Assembly: GCF_019417665.1 (NCBI RefSeq)
Contig: NZ_DXUU01000041.1
Coordinates: 1 to 26,965, forward strand
Reading direction: 5' to 3'
DNA from: Ruminococcus sp.
Lineage (GTDB): Bacteria; Bacillota; Clostridia; Oscillospirales; Ruminococcaceae
Length of the DNA stretch: 26,965 bases
Shown: positions 15,504-23,498 of the stretch, piece by piece
Layout of the letters: each line of letters begins with the position of its first letter
Position numbering within the stretch: position 1 is the first letter of the stretch
Program-made: the position numbers and the translations under genes
The notes under the pieces: model-generated
Seen by the model: only the letters and a program-made list of their open reading frames with translations
What the model was told of the DNA's origin: nothing
Databases searched by the model: none

Positions 15504-16355
15504 ATGAATAAGTATTCTTTATTAAAATTCATTCCAGACAAAACATATTTAAGATTTATGTACTATAAGCATTTTAGAAAGTGGGTGTCTTTTAAGAATC
15601 CTCAAACTTTTAATGAAAAGTTGCAATGGTTAAAGCTTTACGATAGAAATCCTGTTTATACAATTATGGTAGATAAAATTGGGGTCAAAAGATTTGTTGC
15701 AGGTAAGATTGGGGAAAAATATGTTATCCCAACTTTGGGAGTGTATGATTCTATTGAAGATATTGATTTTGATGAACTTCCAAATCAATTTGTTTTAAAG
15801 TGTAATCATGATTCAAAAAGTGTTTGTATCTGTAAAGATAAAAACTCTTTTGATATTGAGAGGGCAAAAAGGTTTTTAGAACCAAGATTGAAGGTTAATG
15901 GATATTGGTATGGTCGTGAATGGCCATATAAAAATGTTCCAAGAAAGATTATTGCCGAAAAGTATATGGAAGATGAAAAATTTAGAGAACTAAGAGATTA
16001 TAAGATTTATACTTTTAACGGAAAAGCTAAATTTTGCATGATAAACACGGATAGAGGTACAAATACAAGAGCAGATTATTTTGATGAATCTTATAATTGG
16101 CTCGATTTTACATGGGGCTATCCTCATGCAGATGTTAAACCTGAGAAGCCTGTAAATTATGAGAAGATGTTTGAACTTGCTGAAAAGCTCGCAACGGGTA
16201 CTGCAACATTAAGAGTTGACTTTTATGAAGTAAGTGGGCAGATTTATTTTGGGGAACTTACTTTCTTTGATGCAAGTGGTTTTGATAAAATAATTCCGGA
16301 AAGTTATGATTTGAAATTTGGAAATTGGATAAACCTTCCCGATAAGAGAGGATAA
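15504..16355 (+). CDS. TupA-like ATP-grasp protein, putative transferase
   Basis: This 283-residue protein matches the TupA-like ATP-grasp family (PF14305), named for teichuronopeptide synthesis and common in capsule loci, where it is often annotated as a glycosyltransferase. Typical segments are NPQTFNEKLQWLKLYDRNP near the start, VLKCNHDSKSV, IIAEKYMED, ELRDYKIYTFNGKAKF and RVDFYEVSGQIYFGELTFF near the end. I chose ATG 15504, which has GAGG six bases upstream, over the GTG at 15492. It ends nine bases before the flippase gene. In this family the ATP-grasp fold may couple amino acids or glutamate-type units to a uronic acid polymer, which would fit the uronate genes in this locus; the reaction is inferred. 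Confidence 0.85.
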   Translation: MNKYSLLKFIPDKTYLRFMYYKHFRKWVSFKNPQTFNEKLQWLKLYDRNPVYTIMVDKIGVKRFVAGKIGEKYVIPTLGVYDSIEDIDFDELPNQFVLKCNHDSKSVCICKDKNSFDIERAKRFLEPRLKVNGYWYGREWPYKNVPRKIIAEKYMEDEKFRELRDYKIYTFNGKAKFCMINTDRGTNTRADYFDESYNWLDFTWGYPHADVKPEKPVNYEKMFELAEKLATGTATLRVDFYEVSGQIYFGELTFFDASGFDKIIPESYDLKFGNWINLPDKRG

Positions 16356-16364
16356 TTTAATATA

Positions 16365-17870
16365 ATGGCTGGAAGAGGTAAAAAATTAGCACTAAATACA
16401 GTAACTTCACTGATCTTGCAGTTTGTAACTGTGATATGTGGATTTATATTGCCACGTCTGATACTTGAGTCCTTTGGTTCAGATGTCAACGGGCTTGTAA
16501 ACAGCATCACGCAGTTTCTTGGAGTGATAACTCTACTAGATTTAGGCGTTGGTGCTGTTGTGCAATCAGCGTTATATAAACCACTGGCTGAAAATGACAC
16601 TGATATGATCAGTAAAATATATGTGTCAGCGAATAAATTTTTTAGAAGACTTGCCGAGATTCTGCTTGTTTATGTAGTATTGCTGATGATATTTTATCCG
16701 CTGATTGTTAACAAGAGTTTCGGTCATATGTATACCGCATTATTGATTGCAGCGATATGCATCAGTTCTTTTGCACAGTACTATTTTGGTATAGTAAACA
16801 GCTTGCTATTAAATGCGGATCAACGTGGATACATTCAGTATACAGCACAGATCATTACACTGATTCTCAATACAATAGCTTGCTATATTGTGATTAAGTT
16901 AGGTGCATCTATTCAAATAGTAAAACTAACAACATCACTCATATTTTTGATTCGTCCGTTTTTTCTTGTTCTTTATGTAAAAAAACATTATTCGATAAAC
17001 AGAAAAATTACATATACTGAAGAGCCTATCAAGCAAAAATGGAATGGAATGGCTCAGCATTTTGCAGCTTATGTCCTTGGAGGAACAGATAATATTGTAT
17101 TGACTTTGTTTTCAACGCTTGCAAATGTCTCAATTTACTCTGTCTATAATATTGTAATTCTTGGAGTGAAAAATGCACTTTTGTCAATGACGAATGGATT
17201 TCAGTCGCTCATAGGAGAGATGTTAGCAAAAAAAGAAACGAAAAAGCTTAATAATTTTTTTGGCTATGTTGAGTGGATCTTGCATACTGGTACAACATTA
17301 ATTTTTGGTTGCACGGGAGTTTTGCTTGTTAATTTTGTAAGGGTGTATACAAATGGAATTAACGATGCTGACTATATTCAGCCATTATTTGCGGTTTTAA
17401 TAACGGTGGCAAATGCAGGACACTGCCTTAGACTTCCTTATAATATTTTAATTTTAGCCGCAGGACATTATAAGCAAACACAGAGTAATTACATTGTAGC
17501 AATGATTTTGAATATTGTTATTTCTATTGCGACTGTAAAAATATGGGGACTTATCGGTGTGTCCATTGGTACTTTGGTAGCTATGGCATATCAAACAGTA
17601 TGGATGGCAAGATATGATTCAAAGAATATCATTTGTTGGCCGTTTAAAAATTTTTTGAAGCAGTGTGGGGTGGATGCGATAACTGTAATTATCGCAAATC
17701 TTGCAACTTTTAAGATACCAATGTTGTCTGTTTCTTATGTTTCGTGGTTCTTACTTGCTTTTGAAGTATTTGCGATTTGGCTTGTTATAGCAGTTTTAGT
17801 AAACGTTGTTTTTTATCGAGAAAGAATATCATCTATGTTTAAGAGGATAAAGGGGAAATTTGTAAAATGA
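16365..17870 (+). CDS. wzx: Wzx-type oligosaccharide flippase
   Basis: This 501-residue polytopic protein of the MATE-like polysaccharide flippase family has roughly 12-14 hydrophobic segments. Its N-terminus, KLALNTVTSLILQF followed by GFILPRLILESFGSDVNGLVNSI, is the family signature. It would move undecaprenyl-linked repeat units from the cytoplasmic to the outer face for the polymerase. The binding site is weak (AGAGG 13 bases upstream). The composition is less A+T-rich than the preceding block, so a mosaic boundary may lie near 16360. The ATGA overlap couples it to the epimerase gene. Confidence 0.93.
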   Translation: MAGRGKKLALNTVTSLILQFVTVICGFILPRLILESFGSDVNGLVNSITQFLGVITLLDLGVGAVVQSALYKPLAENDTDMISKIYVSANKFFRRLAEILLVYVVLLMIFYPLIVNKSFGHMYTALLIAAICISSFAQYYFGIVNSLLLNADQRGYIQYTAQIITLILNTIACYIVIKLGASIQIVKLTTSLIFLIRPFFLVLYVKKHYSINRKITYTEEPIKQKWNGMAQHFAAYVLGGTDNIVLTLFSTLANVSIYSVYNIVILGVKNALLSMTNGFQSLIGEMLAKKETKKLNNFFGYVEWILHTGTTLIFGCTGVLLVNFVRVYTNGINDADYIQPLFAVLITVANAGHCLRLPYNILILAAGHYKQTQSNYIVAMILNIVISIATVKIWGLIGVSIGTLVAMAYQTVWMARYDSKNIICWPFKNFLKQCGVDAITVIIANLATFKIPMLSVSYVSWFLLAFEVFAIWLVIAVLVNVVFYRERISSMFKRIKGKFVK

Positions 17871-18913
17871 AAACAATCTTAATCACCGGCTCAGCCGGTT
17901 TTATTGGAAGCAATCTTGTAAAAGAGCTTCTGAAAACAAATGAAGCAATAAATATTATTGGTTTTGACAGCGTAAACGACTATTACGATGTATCCATAAA
18001 GGAATATCGTCTTAGAGAAATCGAGGAACTTTCGAAAACAAAACCTGATTGCAAGTATACATTTATCAAGGGCAATCTTGCAGATGGGGCATTGATTGAG
18101 AAGATATTTACAGAATATAAGCCTGATATTGTTGTAAATCTTGCCGCACAGGCAGGGGTGCGATACAGCATCACAAATCCTGATACATATATTGAATCGA
18201 ATATTGTAGGTTTCTATAATATTCTTGAAGCTTGCAGAAATCACCCTGTGGAACATCTGGTTTATGCAAGTTCATCGAGTGTATATGGTGGTAACAAGAA
18301 AGTTCCGTTTAGTACAGACGACAAAGTGGACAATCCTGTTTCACTTTATGCCGCAACGAAAAAATCAAACGAATTAATGGCTCATGCCTACTCAAAGCTG
18401 TATAATATTCCGTCAACAGGACTTCGCTTTTTCACAGTTTACGGTCCGGCAGGTCGTCCTGATATGGCATACTTCGGATTTACCAATAAGCTTGTAAAGG
18501 GTGAAACAATCAAGATTTTCAACTATGGTAACTGTAAACGTGACTTTACATATGTTGATGATATCATTGAAGGCGTAAAGCGTGTTATGATGAGTCCGCC
18601 TGAAAAGAAAAATGGTGAAGACGGATTACCGATACCGCCATATAAGATCTATAACATCGGAAACAACAACCCTGAAAATCTCCTTGATTTTGTTCAGATA
18701 CTCAGCGAAGAGTTGGTTCGTGCAGGAGTTCTGCCGCAGGCTTATGATTTTGATGCACATAAGGAACTTGTGCCAATGCAGCCAGGCGATGTACCGGTCA
18801 CATATGCCGATACAAGTGCATTGGAAGCAGACTTGGGATTCAAACCGAGTACAAGCCTTCGAGAGGGACTCAGAAAGTTTGCTGAGTGGTACAAAGAATT
18901 CTATTTAAAGTAG
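17867..18913 (+). CDS. UDP-glucuronate 4-epimerase-like SDR enzyme
   Basis: This 348-residue NAD-dependent epimerase of the extended SDR family has GSAGFIGSNL (8-17) for NAD binding, the serine run at 135-138 (ASSSSVYG) and the catalytic YAATK pair Y161 and K165. DSVNDYYDVSIKEYRL and AAQAGVRYS are typical of UDP-glucuronate 4-epimerases. It would convert UDP-GlcA into UDP-GalA, and the UDP-glucose dehydrogenase two genes downstream would make the UDP-GlcA. A UDP-glucose or UDP-GlcNAc 4-epimerase is a weaker alternative. It overlaps the flippase gene by four bases and is G+C-richer than its A+T-rich neighbour on the right. Confidence 0.9.
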   Translation: MKTILITGSAGFIGSNLVKELLKTNEAINIIGFDSVNDYYDVSIKEYRLREIEELSKTKPDCKYTFIKGNLADGALIEKIFTEYKPDIVVNLAAQAGVRYSITNPDTYIESNIVGFYNILEACRNHPVEHLVYASSSSVYGGNKKVPFSTDDKVDNPVSLYAATKKSNELMAHAYSKLYNIPSTGLRFFTVYGPAGRPDMAYFGFTNKLVKGETIKIFNYGNCKRDFTYVDDIIEGVKRVMMSPPEKKNGEDGLPIPPYKIYNIGNNNPENLLDFVQILSEELVRAGVLPQAYDFDAHKELVPMQPGDVPVTYADTSALEADLGFKPSTSLREGLRKFAEWYKEFYLK

Positions 18914-18920
18914 GTTGATT

Positions 18921-19965
18921 ATGGATAAAATATTAGCAAAAAAACAATTGGACAACTGCTATTTCATCAAAACTGTTTTGATGATAATAATAGTATTTTA
19001 TCATAGTATTTTATTTTGGAGTGAATCATGGTTAACAGAAGTTACGCCGGTATTTGAATCAAAAAGTTTAGCTGTTATTTCAAGTTGGTTGAATTCGTTT
19101 CATGTGTATGCTTTTACACTGGTATCTGGTTATATCTTTTATTTTTTGAAAAACGAAAAAAAAGAAATATAGTGAATTCAAACCCTTTTTGTATAACAAA
19201 ATAAAAAGACTAATAGTGCCATATATCTTTGTAAGTGTATTGTGGGTTATACCAATTACCAATTATATCTCACATTATACATTATCAGATATACTAAAAA
19301 AGTATTTTTTAGCGACATCTCCGAGTCAATTATGGTTTTTATGGATGTTGTTCTGGGTATTTATATTTGTATACTTGCTGAATAATTATATTTGCAAGAG
19401 CATAATTATGACAACTTTTATTTCCATTTTTTCATATGGACTAGGTTCAGTAGGACTGATGTTGAATATAACTAATTATTTTTGTATATGGTATTCGCTC
19501 AGGTATTTTACATTTTTTATTATTGGAATGAGATTAAGACAACATCGTGAAAGTATAACAATGAGAGTCCCATTAACGATATATATACTGTTAGATATAG
19601 TTTTGTTTATTATATGTCAAATTATTAAATCGTATGAAGGCGTTATTTTCAAATTGCTATTGAGTGGATTGAATTATACTTTGAATATTTGTGGAGCATT
19701 TGCTGCTTTTTACGGCTTGCAAACGTTGGCGAATAAGATAAATTGGCAAAACAATAAAATATTTAAGGCATTATCTTCAAAATCAATGCCAATATATTTG
19801 TTTCATCAACAGATAATTTATTTTACTATTTTATTGTTTAATGGTAAAGTTAATCCTTATATAAATTCAATATTGAACTTTGTAATTGCATTAACATTTT
19901 CTTTTACTATAAGTTATGTTATGATGAATTTTAAATTAACAAGATTTTTGCTTGGAGAGAAGTAA
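18921..19965 (+). pseudogene. Acyltransferase-3 (OafA-like) gene split by a poly-A frameshift
   Basis: The family transfers acetyl or other acyl groups onto sugars through a multi-helix membrane domain. The first frame (18921-19172) encodes the N-terminal helix with FYHSILFW, containing the family's conserved His, and stops just after an eight-A run at 19156-19163. A second frame carries KYSEFKPFLYNKIKRLIVPY and the remaining membrane helices to 19965. Removing one A (seven instead of eight) joins them into a protein of about 347 residues, normal for the family. ATG 18921 follows AAGTAGG. The gene is very A+T-rich and sits between G+C-richer genes, so it is probably an acquired decoration gene. 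It could be phase-variable, decayed or a homopolymer error. Confidence 0.85.
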
Positions 19966-19982
19966 TAAAATGGAGGATTTTT

Positions 19983-21221
19983 ATGAAAATCGCAGTCGCA
20001 GGAACAGGATATGTAGGTTTATCCATCGCAACACTACTCGCACAACACAATACCGTAACCGCAGTAGACATCATACCCGAAAAGGTAGACCTCATCAACC
20101 ACAGAAAATCGCCGATTCAGGACGATTACATTGAGAAGTACCTTGCGGAAAAGGAACTTGACCTGACAGCGACACTTGATGCAGAATCGGCATACAAGGA
20201 CGCAGATTTTGTAGTCATTGCTGCACCGACCAACTATGACAGCAAGAAAAACTTTTTCGATACCAGTGCGGTAGAAGCAGTCATTGACCTTGTGATGAAG
20301 TATAACCCGAATGCCATTATGGTCATCAAGTCCACAATTCCGGTTGGATATACGCAGTCTGTCCGTGAGAAAACAGGCAGCAAGAATATCATTTTCAGCC
20401 CTGAGTTTCTCCGTGAATCCAAGGCACTCTATGACAATCTCTATCCGTCCAGAATCATCGTGGGAACAGATATGGACGATGAAAGACTGGTAAACGCTGC
20501 CCATACTTTCGCAGGACTTCTCCAGCAGGGTGCGATCAAAGAGAATATCGACACACTGTTTATGGGATTTACGGAGGCAGAGGCAGTCAAGCTCTTTGCC
20601 AATACCTATCTCGCACTCAGAGTGTCATATTTCAACGAACTGGACACCTATGCGGAGATGAAAGGTCTGAACACACAGCAGATCATCGACGGCGTGTGCC
20701 TTGATCCTCGTATCGGAACACACTATAACAACCCTTCTTTCGGTTATGGTGGCTATTGTCTGCCGAAGGATACCAAGCAGCTTCTTGCAAATTATGCTGA
20801 TGTGCCGCAGAATATGATGTCTGCAATCGTAGAGTCAAACAGAACCCGTAAGGACTTCATTGCAGACAGAGTTCTTGAAAAGGCAGGTTATTACGATTAC
20901 AGTAAAAATAACGACTGGAACGCTGATGCGGAAAAGCAGATCGTGATCGGCGTGTATCGTCTGACGATGAAATCCAACAGTGATAACTTCCGCCAGTCCT
21001 CGATTCAAGGGGTCATGAAGAGAGTGAAGGCAAAGGGTGCAGCAGTCATCATCTATGAACCAACACTCAAGGACGGCGAAACCTTCTTTGGAAGCGTTGT
21101 TGTCAACGACCTTGCAAAATTCAAGGAAATGTCTGATGCCATCATTGCAAACAGGTATGATTCCTGTCTGGACGATGTAGGGGAGAAAGTCTACACCAGA
21201 GATATTTTCAGAAGAGACTAA
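19983..21221 (+). CDS. ugd: UDP-glucose 6-dehydrogenase
   Basis: This 412-residue enzyme oxidises UDP-glucose twice with NAD to give UDP-glucuronate. It shows the N-terminal NAD motif AGTGYVGLS (6-14), KSTIPVGYT, SPEFLRES, the active-site Lys and Asn in AVKLFANTYLALRVSYFNEL (K203, N207), and the nucleophilic cysteine C259 in GYGGYCLPKD. The length fits the short bacterial class. It has GGAGG upstream and ends 12 bases before glmS. Together with the epimerase two genes upstream it implies uronic acids in the polymer. A UDP-N-acetylhexosamine dehydrogenase is possible but less likely, because the protein is of the short Ugd type. Confidence 0.93.
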   Translation: MKIAVAGTGYVGLSIATLLAQHNTVTAVDIIPEKVDLINHRKSPIQDDYIEKYLAEKELDLTATLDAESAYKDADFVVIAAPTNYDSKKNFFDTSAVEAVIDLVMKYNPNAIMVIKSTIPVGYTQSVREKTGSKNIIFSPEFLRESKALYDNLYPSRIIVGTDMDDERLVNAAHTFAGLLQQGAIKENIDTLFMGFTEAEAVKLFANTYLALRVSYFNELDTYAEMKGLNTQQIIDGVCLDPRIGTHYNNPSFGYGGYCLPKDTKQLLANYADVPQNMMSAIVESNRTRKDFIADRVLEKAGYYDYSKNNDWNADAEKQIVIGVYRLTMKSNSDNFRQSSIQGVMKRVKAKGAAVIIYEPTLKDGETFFGSVVVNDLAKFKEMSDAIIANRYDSCLDDVGEKVYTRDIFRRD

Positions 21222-21233
21222 AAGGAGCAAATC

Positions 21234-23072
21234 ATGTGCGGAATTGTTGGGTTTACAGGAAAAAATGAAGCAGCACCGATCCTGTTGGACGGTCTGTCTA
21301 AACTGGAATACAGGGGCTATGATTCAGCCGGTATCGCAGTCAGAAACGGCGATGCGGAACCGGAAATTGTCAAGGCAAAGGGTAAGCTGAAAGTCCTGAA
21401 AGAGATGACCAATGACGGCAAAGCGGTTAAGGGCAATTGCGGTATCGGTCACACTCGCTGGGCAACACACGGTGAACCGTCTGCTACCAATGCACATCCC
21501 CATTGCAGCGATGATGAAAACGTCATTGCAGTACATAATGGCATAATCGAAAACTATCAGGAACTCCGTGAAAAGCTGGTCAAAAAGGGCTATACCTTCA
21601 AATCTCAGACCGATACCGAAGTCGCTGTCAAGCTGATCGACTATTACTACAAGAAGTATCTCGGAACACCGGTAGATGCTCTGAACCATGCACTTGTCAG
21701 AATCCGTGGCTCTTATGCCCTTGCAGTTATGTTCAAGGAATATCCTGGTGAGATCTACGCTGCCAGAAAAGACAGCCCTATGATCATCGGTGTCACAGGC
21801 GGTGAGAGTTATCTCGCTTCTGACGTTCCGGCAATTCTGAAGTATACCAGAAATGTCTACTACATCGGCAATCTGGAACTTGCAAGACTGACCAAGGGTG
21901 AAGTGACATTCTATAACCTTGATGGTGAAGAAATTCAGAAAGAAATGAAAACCATTGACTGGGATGCGGAAGCCGCAGAAAAGAGCGGCTACGAGCATTT
22001 TATGTTAAAGGAAATTCACGAACAGCCGAAAGTGGTCAGAGATACTATCAATTCTGTTCTGAAAGACGGCAGCATCAGCTTTGAAAGCGTTGGTCTGACG
22101 GATACAGAGATGCAGAACATTCAACAGGTGTATATCATCGCCTGCGGTTCGGCGTATCATGTGGGTATGGCGGCACAGTATGTTCTGGAAAAGCTGACCT
22201 CTCTGTCTGTCCGTGTGGAACTTGCATCGGAATTCCGCTACAGAGAAATGCAGCTTGCGAAAAACAGCCTTGCCATTATCATCAGCCAGTCAGGCGAAAC
22301 CGCAGACAGCCTTGCAGCACTTCGTCTTTGCAAGGAAAAGGGCGTGAAAACCCTTGGTATTGTCAACGTAGTAGGTTCGTCTATCGCAAGAGAAGCAGAT
22401 AACGTGTTCTATACGCTTGCAGGGCCGGAGATCTCCGTTGCTACCACAAAAGCATATAGCTGTCAGCTTATCGCTGCTTATCTCCTTGCTATGCAGTTCG
22501 CCAAAGCAAGAGGGGAGATCACAGAGGAGCGATTTGCAGAGCTCACAGCGGAAATCAATACCATTCCTGAAAAAATTGAAAAGATCCTGGAGGACAAAGA
22601 ACGTTTACAGTGGTATGCCTCTAAGATCGTTAACATCAAAGATGCTTTCTTCATCGGTCGTGGCATTGACTACGCCATTGGTATGGAGGGCAGCCTGAAA
22701 CTGAAAGAGATCAGCTATATCCATTCTGAGGCATATGCCGCAGGTGAACTGAAACACGGCCCGATCAGCTTAATTGAGGACGGTACAGTGGTATTCAGCG
22801 TTGTGACTCAGTCGGCACTCTATGAGAAAACAATCAGCAATATGGTAGAGGTAAAGAGCCGTGGTGCAAAGCTGTTCGGACTGACAACATACGGCAATTA
22901 CAACATGGAAGATGTTGCGGACTTTACCGTGTATATTCCGAAAATCGACAACCTCTTTGCAGGCAGTCTTGCTGTAATTCCACTGCAATTGCTGTCCTAC
23001 TATGTCTCCGTAGGCAAGGGATTTGACGTGGATAAGCCGAGAAATCTTGCCAAGAGTGTGACTGTTGAGTAA
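21234..23072 (+). CDS. glmS: Glutamine-fructose-6-phosphate aminotransferase (isomerizing)
   Basis: This 612-residue enzyme makes glucosamine-6-phosphate from fructose-6-phosphate and glutamine, the entry step to UDP-GlcNAc. The processed N-terminus MCGIVGF exposes the Cys1 nucleophile of the class II glutaminase domain (about 2-235); GHTRWATHG and HNGIIENY follow. Two SIS sugar-isomerase domains carry ACGSAYHVG, ISQSGETADSLAALR and GRGIDYAIGMEGSLKLKEIS. The C-terminus ends in DKPRNLAKSVTVE, as the family requires. An AAAAGGAGC binding site lies in the 12-base gap after ugd, so there is no room for a glmS ribozyme leader. Its position in the operon suggests a dedicated copy feeding amino sugar to the polymer. 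Confidence 0.96.
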   Translation: MCGIVGFTGKNEAAPILLDGLSKLEYRGYDSAGIAVRNGDAEPEIVKAKGKLKVLKEMTNDGKAVKGNCGIGHTRWATHGEPSATNAHPHCSDDENVIAVHNGIIENYQELREKLVKKGYTFKSQTDTEVAVKLIDYYYKKYLGTPVDALNHALVRIRGSYALAVMFKEYPGEIYAARKDSPMIIGVTGGESYLASDVPAILKYTRNVYYIGNLELARLTKGEVTFYNLDGEEIQKEMKTIDWDAEAAEKSGYEHFMLKEIHEQPKVVRDTINSVLKDGSISFESVGLTDTEMQNIQQVYIIACGSAYHVGMAAQYVLEKLTSLSVRVELASEFRYREMQLAKNSLAIIISQSGETADSLAALRLCKEKGVKTLGIVNVVGSSIAREADNVFYTLAGPEISVATTKAYSCQLIAAYLLAMQFAKARGEITEERFAELTAEINTIPEKIEKILEDKERLQWYASKIVNIKDAFFIGRGIDYAIGMEGSLKLKEISYIHSEAYAAGELKHGPISLIEDGTVVFSVVTQSALYEKTISNMVEVKSRGAKLFGLTTYGNYNMEDVADFTVYIPKIDNLFAGSLAVIPLQLLSYYVSVGKGFDVDKPRNLAKSVTVE

Positions 23073-23463
23073 GCGGAAAGCACTGCTCATTGCAGTGTCT
23101 TTGATATATATATTTATCGTTCTGTGGCTGACCCTGATCGACAGGCAGTGGGGAGAACGCAGGGCGATGCTGACACCATTCTGGGAACTGCGTGAACTTC
23201 TCACAACAGACAGAAAGCTCTACTGGACACAGCAGATCGGGTGTAATATTCTCATGCTGATGCCCATGGGATTTCTGCTCCCATGTCTGCATCAAAAGTT
23301 TCAGAGATTTTTTGCTGTATTCCTGACAGCACTTTTGTTCTCTGCTTTTATTGAAATCACGCAGTATTTCACCGGCAGAGGACTTTGTGAGTTTGACGAT
23401 GTGTTCCACAATACGCTGGGCGCTTGTATGGGGTATTGGGGTTGGAAAAAAATAAAACCTTGA
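23065..23463 (+). CDS. VanZ-family membrane protein
   Basis: This 132-residue VanZ-like protein begins with a hydrophobic helix after MSKRKALL, followed by LIDRQWGERR, NILMLMPMGFLLP and a C-terminal region with EITQYFTGRGLCEFDDVFHNTLGACMGY, the conserved acidic and glycine pattern of VanZ. Three to four membrane segments are predicted by eye. The only usable start is TTG 23065, inside the last codons of glmS in another frame (8-base overlap), because the upstream frame is closed by TGA at 23059. This implies translational coupling. VanZ proteins occur in teicoplanin resistance and as orphan membrane proteins; the role here is unknown. Its stop lies within the terminator stem. Confidence 0.85.
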   Translation: MSKRKALLIAVSLIYIFIVLWLTLIDRQWGERRAMLTPFWELRELLTTDRKLYWTQQIGCNILMLMPMGFLLPCLHQKFQRFFAVFLTALLFSAFIEITQYFTGRGLCEFDDVFHNTLGACMGYWGWKKIKP

Positions 23464-23487
23464 GGAAATCAATCTTCAAGGTTTTTT
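23454..23487. terminator. Bidirectional terminator closing the operon
   Basis: The arms AAAACCTTGA (23454-23463) and TCAAGGTTTT (23476-23485) form a 10-bp stem with a 12-base loop, followed by T to 23487 on the plus strand. Read from the other side the stem is followed by TTTTATTTTTTT, so it also serves the minus-strand gene that ends at 23499. The two genes converge on it. Confidence 0.88.
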
Positions 23488-23498
23488 GCTGTATGATA

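Noticed and set aside
21222..21233. glmS ribozyme/riboswitch upstream of glmS
   Set aside because: Only 12 bases separate ugd and glmS, and nothing in the end of ugd suggested the ribozyme core.
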